Assembly (NCBI GenBank): GCA_002314465.1
Contig: DCGA01000197.1
Span: forward strand, 2,926-9,157
Source: a bacterium UBA1790
GTDB lineage: Bacteria > Bacteroidota > Bacteroidia > Bacteroidales > Muribaculaceae
DNA: 6,232 bases
Direction of reading: 5' to 3'
In this document: one piece after another, positions 1-5,405 of the stretch
Layout: the number at the start of each line of letters is the position of its first letter
How positions within the stretch are numbered: position 1 is the first letter of the stretch
Program-made: the position numbers and the translations under genes
Notes under the pieces: model-generated
Databases searched by the model: none
Told to the model about the DNA's origin: nothing
What the model saw: the letters and a program-made list of their open reading frames with translations, nothing else

Positions 1-742
1 CCGGGACAGCCTTAATAGTGATAGCACCCACTTCGACCTGATCGACGTTTTTCATTACCTCACCCTTACCCAGAATCTCGGCGCTGCGGGCATTAACAAG
101 CAATCGGGTGTCGTCCTTGGTCAACGGGTCTATCGCATCCTTGTCGAGGTGGTCGTGATGCTCGTGGGTAACGAGAATGACATCGGCCCACGGCATATTG
201 GTAAAATCGGTTGCAGGCGGTACAGCAGCACCCACAGGGTCAATGTACAGCCATTTGCCACCGATGTTCATGCGCACACTTCCGTGCTTGATGCAATACA
301 TCTTAATAAGAGTGCCGCGCTTGGTTGTGAAGATGTCAACTTCCTCGCTGGTGACGGGACGGCCCGCAGCGGTCCAACCCTTGTAGCCCGAGTTGAGTTC
401 AACCACATTGTAGCCATTGCGGGCAAGGATAGCAGCCGCTTTCTTACTGCGGTTGCCGCTGCGGCAATAAAGGGCGATAGTTTTATCCTTGGGCAGTGAT
501 GCCAGTGCGCGAGACTCAAAGTCGTCTTTAAGGACATCAATACACGGAGCATCGGCAATGTGGCCCTCGGCATATTCCTCGGCAGTGCGAACGTCAAGGC
601 GCACCACATCGGGCTTATACAACAACTTCTCAAACTCGGCGACATTTACACTGCGAAACTTGGCGTCGCCCTGCTGAGCATTGCAGCCCAGGAGGCCACC
701 CAGCATTGACATGATACCCATGACTATAAGTTTAAATCTCAT
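1..742 (-). CDS. Exported lipoprotein with rhodanese and metallo-beta-lactamase-fold domains (3' end off the window)
   Basis: This minus-strand frame is open from ATG at 742 to the left edge, giving 247 residues without a stop; the C-terminus is missing. Residues 1-20 are a lipoprotein signal (charged start, hydrophobic core, LLGC lipobox, Cys20 lipidated), so the protein should sit in the envelope facing the periplasm. Residues about 30-132 are a rhodanese domain: RLDVRTAEEY at 48-58, GH at 60-61, and the active-site loop CRSGNRS with Cys93, which would carry a persulfide. Residues from about 138 start a metallo-beta-lactamase fold with the zinc motif HEHHDH at 193-198. The sequence around it (IDPVG, ADVILVTHEH, ITIKAVP) resembles the stand-alone UlaG-like hydrolases common in Bacteroidales, by recollection of that family. 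About 100-130 residues are probably missing. It starts 12 bases after the YeiH-family gene, so the two are probably co-transcribed. The enzymatic substrate is unknown; sulfur transfer by the rhodanese half is inferred. Confidence 0.88.
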   Translation of the reverse strand, partial: MRFKLIVMGIMSMLGGLLGCNAQQGDAKFRSVNVAEFEKLLYKPDVVRLDVRTAEEYAEGHIADAPCIDVLKDDFESRALASLPKDKTIALYCRSGNRSKKAAAILARNGYNVVELNSGYKGWTAAGRPVTSEEVDIFTTKRGTLIKMYCIKHGSVRMNIGGKWLYIDPVGAAVPPATDFTNMPWADVILVTHEHHDHLDKDAIDPLTKDDTRLLVNARSAEILGKGEVMKNVDQVEVGAITIKAVP

Positions 743-754
743 ATATATAACTGA

Positions 755-1825
755 TTATTGCAGAACAGGGACAAGGAAACGAGCCAACAGATAGCCACCG
801 GCGACGAGCCAGATGTAAATGCCTCCGGCAAGATAGAACGGGCGAGCGCCAGCAGCCTTGAACTTATCTATACTTGTGTCGGCACCCAGAGCTGTCATCG
901 CCATAGTGAGGCAGAAGGTGTCGAACAACTCGAGCCACGAGCCCTTGCCGTAAAGGATGGTAGAGAGCGAACCGCCGTCGTAGCGCTGAATAATGGTGTT
1001 GAGCACGATTACCAGGATGAAGTTGATGGCAAACCAAGGAATGGTGATCTTGGTCTTACCATTGCTCTTCTCAACGGTTTCTTCGTTGGACTTGCCGCGC
1101 AAGCACATAGCCATGATAATGAGTACGGGAGCCAGCATGATGACGCGAATCATCTTGGTGATGGTTGCCGCTCCGGCAATGCCGAGGCTATCAGATGGGT
1201 CCATTGCATTGCCCGCACCTGCCACATGGGCAACCTCGTGGAGTGTAGAACCCGTATAAATGGCCACCTGGTCATTGGTCAAGGCATCGAGAAGCCCTGC
1301 GCGATACATGATGGGATAAACAAACATTGAGAGAGTACCGAAAATAACGACGGTGCTCACTGCGATTGCAGTCTTGTGGCTCTCGCACTTGATTACCGGT
1401 TCGGCGCCAAGAACAGCCGCCGCGCCACATATCGCGGCACCGGTCGATGTGATAAGAGCAGTATCGGCATCCATCTTCATGGCCTTACCCAGTGCAATGC
1501 CCAGCGCGATAGTACCGGCAATGATGATAATGTCGACCACGATAGCGGGCAAACCCACAGCGGCTACCTCGGTGAGTGTGAGGCGGAAACCATACAGTAC
1601 GATACCCGTGCGCAGAATCTGCTTGGTACAGAACTTTAGTCCAGGAACCCACGACTCGGGGAGCTTGCTCCTGAAGGTATTGGCGTAAACCATACCAAGG
1701 ATAATGCCCACGATGAGAGGAGAAAAAGACAGTGCCTTAACGGCATCGAGCGACGCAATGAAGAACGCCACTACACTAAATGCGGCCATTAGGCCTATTC
1801 CGTAATAAAAACCTTTGCTTTTCAT
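755..1825 (-). CDS. yeiH: YeiH/UPF0324 family putative sulfate exporter
   Basis: This is a complete 356-residue polytopic inner-membrane protein, close to the length I recall for E. coli YeiH (about 350). Conserved stretches of the family are present: GIVLYGFRLT (74-83), ICGAAAVLGAEPVIK (132-146), VVIFGT (159-164), GSTLHEVAHVAGAG (192-205), KMIRVIMLAP (224-233) and ITIPWFAI (260-267). About ten hydrophobic segments are visible. The family is annotated as putative sulfate exporters, but transport has rarely been tested directly. The ATG at 1825 is preferred because it keeps the whole first membrane segment. A TAnnTTTG promoter box ends only five bases upstream of it, so the mRNA may be leaderless or nearly so. 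The next gene downstream, 12 bases away, encodes a rhodanese lipoprotein, which fits a role in sulfur metabolism. The family call is secure; the substrate is an inference. Confidence 0.93.
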   Translation of the reverse strand: MKSKGFYYGIGLMAAFSVVAFFIASLDAVKALSFSPLIVGIILGMVYANTFRSKLPESWVPGLKFCTKQILRTGIVLYGFRLTLTEVAAVGLPAIVVDIIIIAGTIALGIALGKAMKMDADTALITSTGAAICGAAAVLGAEPVIKCESHKTAIAVSTVVIFGTLSMFVYPIMYRAGLLDALTNDQVAIYTGSTLHEVAHVAGAGNAMDPSDSLGIAGAATITKMIRVIMLAPVLIIMAMCLRGKSNEETVEKSNGKTKITIPWFAINFILVIVLNTIIQRYDGGSLSTILYGKGSWLELFDTFCLTMAMTALGADTSIDKFKAAGARPFYLAGGIYIWLVAGGYLLARFLVPVLQ

Positions 1826-1830
1826 ACTTG

Positions 1831-1860
1831 CAAAGTTATGGATTTTTTATGAAAAACAAA
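1831..1860 (-). promoter_or_regulatory. Bacteroidetes-type promoter of the YeiH-family gene
   Basis: Read on the minus strand, TAACTTTG at 1838-1831 matches the Bacteroidetes -7 box TAnnTTTG. A TTTG at 1860-1857 lies 18 bases upstream, close to the usual spacing to the -33 box. The -7 box ends five bases before the ATG at 1825, leaving almost no 5' untranslated region. The same 11-mer (TTGCAAAGTTA on the plus strand) recurs at the glycosyltransferase promoter. Confidence 0.65.
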
Positions 1861-1879
1861 AGAGTGACGGCGAAAAGAA

Positions 1880-3037
1880 TTACCGACGTGATGCATTAAC
1901 AGCCATGAGTGCAAACAGAGAAGAAAGAATTGCACCCGCAAGGAAAGTGATGGCGGTGCTGTGCAGCATATTGCCCATGCCCACAATGGGTGAAACGAGA
2001 CCACCCACAAGGAAGCCAGCAGCACCAAAGAGTGCCGAAGCTGTACCTGCATGCTCGCGTGCGCACTCCATGGCGTGGGTTGTGGACGATGTGAGCGTGA
2101 TACCCATGAAGGCAAGCATGATGCACACCACTATCTCATAAGGGATGAAGCCCAGGTCGAGGAACAACACAACCGCTACAATCGCACTCATCACTACCAT
2201 TCCCATACAACTCACACGCACTCCCGCGAGCGCCGACTTGAAACGAGCTGCAAAACCCGCACCGATGCCGATGAACACGCCGTTGACGGCAAGCACGATG
2301 CCCACTGTGGCAGGAGCCAGTCCATAGTGCTGGGCAATGAATGCCGAAGATGCGATATTACCGAACAAAAGCGCCAATGCACATGCCTGGTGCAAGAGCA
2401 TCGAGAGGAAAGTGCGATTAGACAAAACTGCACCGAAGAGACGGAAAGTTGCCAAAAAACTTCGGTTCTGCCGTTTCTCGGCGGGCAAAGATTCCTTGAG
2501 GAAGAAACAGCAAGCAGTGAGAACAAGCGCTACACCCAGCATCACTGCAAACACACCGTGCCACCCAGCAACACCCACTGCAGCACCGCCCACCATGGGG
2601 GTAACGATGGGAGCAAGGCCATTGACGATATTGATGACCGCCATAGCCTTGAGCAAGTCGCGGCTATTAAAGGAGTCGGTGGCAACCGAGCGAGAAATAG
2701 CGATTGCTCCGGCAGCAGTGAAGCCCTGTACAAAGCGCAGAGCCACGAACAGGCGCACATCGGTAACCGGGAGGATGCACAAGGTGGTAAGGGCAAACAG
2801 CACCATCGACACCAGCAGGGGGCGGCGGCGGCCCACCTTGTCGCTAAGCGGACCGAAAAGCAGTTGGCCCAACGCAAGGCCAAGCATGCCCGTCATGAGT
2901 CCTCCCTGCACCATCGACTCGGTAGAACCGAAAAATTCCACCATCGACGGCATAGCCGGGGAAAACATGTTGTTGATTACCGTGGCCAACGCTGCAAGCA
3001 GGCCCAGCAAGATGTATAGAAAGAGAGAATTGTTCAT
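1880..3037 (-). CDS. Bcr/CflA-like MFS drug efflux transporter
   Basis: This is a complete 385-residue major facilitator of the DHA1 (12-helix) type, predicted to export small hydrophobic compounds by proton antiport across the inner membrane. MFS motif A is clear in the loop between helices 2 and 3 (GPLSDKVGRRRPLL, 62-75). Helix 4 carries the conserved arginine region (LRFVQGFTAAGAIAISRS, 100-117). A motif C-like stretch follows in helix 5 (GLAPIVTPMVGG, 140-151). The helix 10-11 region GTASALFGAAGFLVGG (331-346) is typical of Bcr/CflA proteins. Length is normal for the family. The ATG overlaps the stop of the upstream AraC-type regulator by one base (TAATG), and no Shine-Dalgarno sequence is evident, so translational coupling is likely. 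The natural inducer and substrate cannot be told from sequence. Confidence 0.92.
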   Translation of the reverse strand: MNNSLFLYILLGLLAALATVINNMFSPAMPSMVEFFGSTESMVQGGLMTGMLGLALGQLLFGPLSDKVGRRRPLLVSMVLFALTTLCILPVTDVRLFVALRFVQGFTAAGAIAISRSVATDSFNSRDLLKAMAVINIVNGLAPIVTPMVGGAAVGVAGWHGVFAVMLGVALVLTACCFFLKESLPAEKRQNRSFLATFRLFGAVLSNRTFLSMLLHQACALALLFGNIASSAFIAQHYGLAPATVGIVLAVNGVFIGIGAGFAARFKSALAGVRVSCMGMVVMSAIVAVVLFLDLGFIPYEIVVCIMLAFMGITLTSSTTHAMECAREHAGTASALFGAAGFLVGGLVSPIVGMGNMLHSTAITFLAGAILSSLFALMAVNASRR

Positions 3038-3906
3038 TAAACCAATATGTTGTTTTCTTTCACGTCGACAGTGTAGTTCTGGCGGCGGAACGCCAAAGGT
3101 GAAACTCCCACCATCTTGCGGAAGAATTTACCCAGACTTGACTGGTCGGAAAAACCATAATTGAACGCGATGAGTTTCATCGACATATTGCCAAGGATTA
3201 TCTCGCGCTTAATCTGCGACACGAGCACCGTAGAGATGATTTCCTTGGCCTTGCGACCCGACTTGAGTTTGCATATCTCACCCAGATACTTGGGCGAGAT
3301 ATTAAGAATCTCGGCATAGTAACTTACCTCATGCTGAGTGCGCACATTGTCGCTGAGCAGGTTTATGAAATTGCGGAAATTGGTATCGGCCGCCGAGAGT
3401 GATATCGAAGCCTTTTCCTTGGTACTACCCTCGGTATCGCACAGCACCAGCAGAATATTGCGGAACATGGAGCCGGCAATCTGCAATGACAGTGCGGTCG
3501 TGGGGAACTGTTGATACAGATTCAGACCGTTCATGAGAGTGAGAAGCATCTGCCATTCCCTCTCGTCCTCAACCACACGGTTAGGCTTGCCAAAGATTGA
3601 ACTAACCTTCTCGGCCTCAACACCAACCGCCGACTGGATGGCAAAGTTATCTTCCATGACGAGAACCAGCGCCTTGAAGTCGGGCGTTGCCGAGATAGCC
3701 GTGAGCATAGACACATGCGGGAATGTTATGCGCATACCTTTGCTGGCCTTGACGGTCTCAAGATTCAGTTCATAAGTCACCGAACCCGAGGTGCACAATG
3801 CCACAACGGTGTACTTAGATGTGATAGTTCTTCCCAGGAAGTCGCTTTGGGCATCGAGTTCTATAACCGCATAGCCCTTGTCTGTGATTCTGTTTTTTGT
3901 TCCCAT
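3037..3906 (-). CDS. AraC-family transcriptional regulator
   Basis: This is a complete 289-residue protein. The C-terminal part, about 175-275, is an AraC/XylS DNA-binding domain with two helix-turn-helix units: the first around 193-213 (EVSYYAEILNISPKYLGEIC) and the second around 243-264 (MKLIAFNYGFSDQSSLGKFF), ending in the family signature KMVGVSPLAFRR. The N-terminal 150 residues have a beta-rich start like the cupin-type sensor domain of this family, but no ligand-binding motif can be named. It is transcribed first and its stop overlaps the start of the MFS transporter by one base. It therefore most likely controls that transporter and itself, probably as an activator, as is common in the family. 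A purine-rich AAAAGGGA about ten bases before the ATG may help ribosome binding. Regulation of the pump is inferred from position only. Confidence 0.92.
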   Translation of the reverse strand: MGTKNRITDKGYAVIELDAQSDFLGRTITSKYTVVALCTSGSVTYELNLETVKASKGMRITFPHVSMLTAISATPDFKALVLVMEDNFAIQSAVGVEAEKVSSIFGKPNRVVEDEREWQMLLTLMNGLNLYQQFPTTALSLQIAGSMFRNILLVLCDTEGSTKEKASISLSAADTNFRNFINLLSDNVRTQHEVSYYAEILNISPKYLGEICKLKSGRKAKEIISTVLVSQIKREIILGNMSMKLIAFNYGFSDQSSLGKFFRKMVGVSPLAFRRQNYTVDVKENNILV

Positions 3907-3943
3907 TATCTATTTCCCTTTTCAATAAATACCTTTTATACCA

Positions 3944-3951
3944 CAAAATTA
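3944..3951 (-). promoter_or_regulatory. Candidate -7 box upstream of the AraC-type regulator
   Basis: The minus-strand sequence TAATTTTG (3951-3944) fits TAnnTTTG and lies 37 bases before the regulator's ATG at 3906. No TTTG was found at the expected -33 distance; the nearest ones lie too close. This is a plausible but incomplete promoter. The rest of the 95-base gap (3907-4001) shows no convincing terminator for the glycosyltransferase gene, so read-through into the regulator is possible. Confidence 0.4.
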
Positions 3952-4001
3952 GTCAAAAAGTGCCAAATATGGGAATTATCAACCCGTTTAGGACAAGAAT
4001 T

Positions 4002-4757
4002 TTAGTATTTTTTAATCTTGCGGGTAATCTTATTGACTATGTACCTTGGGATAAACGAGATGTGACGCATCACAGTGGGCACGGTGCCGTAATACTTGCA
4101 CATGATAGAGAAGCGTTCCTTGAGCGACGCCTTGTGATGGCGGTCGGTAAGACCGTCAGTGAGAAAACTGATGATGGGCTCATCGCCCACATAGGCATTG
4201 GCCTGAGACTGAAGTAGCACCTTGATGCACCAGTCATAGTCGGCACTGAAGCGATAGGCACCGTCATAGTGAGGAACAAGGTCGCGACGAGCGATGAACG
4301 CCTGGTGGCATACGAGCATACCCTGCTTAAAACTGTCGGCGGTGAGGTTCTTGGGCGCAGTGAGATGTCGCTTACCCACAACCTGTCGCTCGGCATTGAC
4401 CAGTTGGGTCTGTCCGTAGATTACTCCGGGCTCTCCGTCGGCACACTTGGCAATGTCGGCAAGTGTGGTCGAAGCGGCAAACGCGTCGCCGGCATTAAGA
4501 AAGATGAGATACTTGCCCAGAGCCTTGTCGATGGCCTTGTTCATAGCATCATACAGTCCCTTGTCGCGCTCGCTGAAAAGTCGCGTAGACGGAATGGCCG
4601 CACTCTTGACAAGGTCGCAGGTGCCATCGGTCGAAGCACCGTCCATGACGATGTACTCATAGTCGGTAAACGATTGACGCGCCACGCTATTGAGAGTGGG
4701 ACGAATTACCTCGGCGGCATTCCAAGTGACAGTGATGATGCTAAATAAGGGTTGCAT
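4002..4757 (-). CDS. Family 2 glycosyltransferase (WfgS-like)
   Basis: This is a complete 251-residue GT-A fold glycosyltransferase. It starts with the family 2 hallmark PLFSIITVTWNAAEVI (3-18), followed by YIVMDGASTDGT (35-46), where the aspartates contact the nucleotide sugar. ERDKGLYDAMNKAI (63-76) is typical of the WfgS-like subgroup as I recall it. LIFLNAGD (84-91) takes the place of the metal-binding DxD, and SADYDW (171-176) is near the presumed catalytic aspartate. The last 30 residues are basic and mildly hydrophobic (for example RYIVNKITRKIKKY), suggesting attachment to the inner face of the membrane. It probably adds a sugar to a surface polysaccharide or glycolipid. No other polysaccharide genes are in view, so it looks like an isolated transferase. 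It has its own promoter in the divergent region 4758-4848. Donor and acceptor cannot be predicted. Confidence 0.92.
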   Translation of the reverse strand: MQPLFSIITVTWNAAEVIRPTLNSVARQSFTDYEYIVMDGASTDGTCDLVKSAAIPSTRLFSERDKGLYDAMNKAIDKALGKYLIFLNAGDAFAASTTLADIAKCADGEPGVIYGQTQLVNAERQVVGKRHLTAPKNLTADSFKQGMLVCHQAFIARRDLVPHYDGAYRFSADYDWCIKVLLQSQANAYVGDEPIISFLTDGLTDRHHKASLKERFSIMCKYYGTVPTVMRHISFIPRYIVNKITRKIKKY

Positions 4758-4784
4758 GTGTTACAGGGTTGATTATTAGAGTTG

Positions 4785-4816
4785 CAAAGTTACATTATTT
4801 TTTTGTTTCATCCAAA
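4785..4816 (-). promoter_or_regulatory. Bacteroidetes-type promoter of the glycosyltransferase
   Basis: On the minus strand, TAACTTTG at 4792-4785 is a TAnnTTTG -7 box. TTTG at 4816-4813 lies 20 bases upstream, within the usual spacing for the -33 box. The ATG is at 4757, giving a leader of about 25 bases with no Shine-Dalgarno sequence. The -33 box lies inside the upstream arm of an AT-rich inverted repeat shared with the divergent gene. Confidence 0.7.
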
Positions 4817-4821
4817 ATAAT
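4794..4821. repeat. 8-bp inverted repeat between divergent promoters
   Basis: ATTATTTT (4794-4801) and AAAATAAT (4814-4821) are perfect inverted copies separated by 12 bases. They sit between and partly over the two divergent -7 boxes (4785-4792 and 4818-4825). The arms contain only A and T, so chance is a real alternative to an operator. Confidence 0.35.
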
Positions 4822-4825
4822 TTTG
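4818..4825 (+). promoter_or_regulatory. Candidate -7 box for the Rieske-like lipoprotein gene
   Basis: TAATTTTG on the plus strand matches TAnnTTTG and lies 23 bases before the ATG at 4849. No TTTG is found 18-21 bases upstream; the one at 4802-4805 is only 12 bases away. The -7 assignment is therefore tentative. No Shine-Dalgarno sequence precedes the ATG. Confidence 0.45.
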
Positions 4826-4848
4826 CATGGTCGTGCGTTATATTAACG

Positions 4849-5355
4849 ATGAAAAAGATAATAACACTTTTGCTCGTTGCGCTCATAGCAGTTGCGAGCA
4901 GTTGCGAGAAAATAAACAACAAGGAGGTGCCCAACTATGTTGTGCGCATCGACCTGGGCTCATATGCATTGTGGACTACCTACGGTGTATCGGGTGTGGG
5001 CGAATACCGCATCTTTGACCGAGTGCGCCGTCTACCCTCCAATTTCTCATATAACGCCAACACGTACACTGGTTTTGGCGGCGTACTGCTCATCATGGGC
5101 CTTGATGCCGTGAGCGGCACCTATGCTCCCATCGCGTTTGACGCCGCTTGCCCCGTCGAGAACAGCGCGAGTGTTACCGTGAGCATTGACCCGTCGACCC
5201 TTGAGGCAGTGTGCCCGCAATGCAAGTCGCACTACAACGTGCTCACCGGCATGGGCGGACCGCTGAGCGGCCAGGCCTATACCAGCAAATACGGTCTGCG
5301 CAACTACAAGGTGTACCAGTCCACACTGGGCGGATACACGATCACATCGCAATAA
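4849..5355 (+). CDS. Small lipoprotein with a Rieske-like domain lacking the canonical histidines
   Basis: This is a complete 168-residue protein. Residues 1-19 are a lipoprotein signal (MKK start, hydrophobic core, ASSC lipobox, Cys19 lipidated), so it is anchored in the envelope. The C-terminal half follows the Rieske pattern. Box I is AFDAACPVEN (96-105). Box II is CPQCKSHYNVLTG (122-134), and it is followed by GGPLSGQAYTSKYGLRNYKV, like the G-P-x-x-G-P-A...L..Y.V tail of Rieske domains. Canonical ligands are C-x-H and C-x-x-H. Here they read C101-x-V103 and C122-x-x-C125, so both histidines are gone and an extra cysteine appears. A normal 2Cys/2His [2Fe-2S] cluster therefore cannot form. 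Zinc, another cluster type, or a purely structural site are options. I recall similar Bacteroidales lipoproteins with CPxE and CxxC, which would argue for a conserved variant rather than decay. Transcribed alone, divergent from the glycosyltransferase. Role unknown. Confidence 0.88.
   Translation: MKKIITLLLVALIAVASSCEKINNKEVPNYVVRIDLGSYALWTTYGVSGVGEYRIFDRVRRLPSNFSYNANTYTGFGGVLLIMGLDAVSGTYAPIAFDAACPVENSASVTVSIDPSTLEAVCPQCKSHYNVLTGMGGPLSGQAYTSKYGLRNYKVYQSTLGGYTITSQ
4887..4908 (+). repeat. 10-bp tandem repeat within the lipobox codons
   Basis: AGCAGTTGCG occurs twice back to back (4887-4896 and 4897-4906) and is followed by AG, giving 2.2 copies. It encodes the end of the signal peptide around the lipobox (AVASSCE, with Cys19 at 4903-4905). 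Because the unit is not a multiple of three, gain or loss of one copy would shift the reading frame. Confidence 0.8.
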
Positions 5356-5377
5356 AGAAACCGAACATACCATAGAG

Positions 5378-5405
5378 ACAGGGAGGCATCATGCTTCCCT
5401 GTTTT
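5378..5405 (+). terminator. Rho-independent terminator of the Rieske-like lipoprotein gene
   Basis: A ten-pair stem (ACAGGGAGGC at 5378-5387 with GCTTCCCTGT at 5393-5402, one G-U pair) encloses the loop ATCAT and is followed by TTTT ending at 5405. It begins 23 bases after the lipoprotein stop. On the minus strand no T-run follows the hairpin, so it works in one direction only. The hairpin lies over the last codons and stop codon (5391-5389, in the loop) of the convergent MATE gene. Confidence 0.75.

Noticed and set aside
149..499. Plus-strand open frame of 116 residues at the left end
   Set aside because: It is antisense to the rhodanese/MBL lipoprotein gene, which has clear active-site motifs in the opposite strand frame.
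758..1330. Plus-strand open frame of 190 residues opposite the YeiH-family gene
   Set aside because: It is antisense to a strongly conserved membrane protein and its product resembles no family.
1861..1879. Possible terminator after the MFS gene
   Set aside because: A T-rich run is present on the minus strand but no stem precedes it. The region is better explained by the YeiH promoter.
2051..3019. Long plus-strand open frame of 322 residues opposite the MFS transporter
   Set aside because: It is fully antisense to a well-conserved transporter, its product is dominated by His, Arg, Gln and Glu without any domain, and no promoter or start context was seen. It follows from the codon bias of the real gene.
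2337..3164. Plus-strand open frame of 275 residues overlapping the MFS and AraC genes
   Set aside because: It crosses the junction of two convincing minus-strand genes, is very basic and low in structure, and overlaps another antisense frame. It is a shadow.
3971..3985. GGG...CCC arms as a possible terminator or operator downstream of the glycosyltransferase
   Set aside because: Only three G-C pairs form, the inner bases do not pair and there is no T-run, so neither a terminator nor an operator can be supported.
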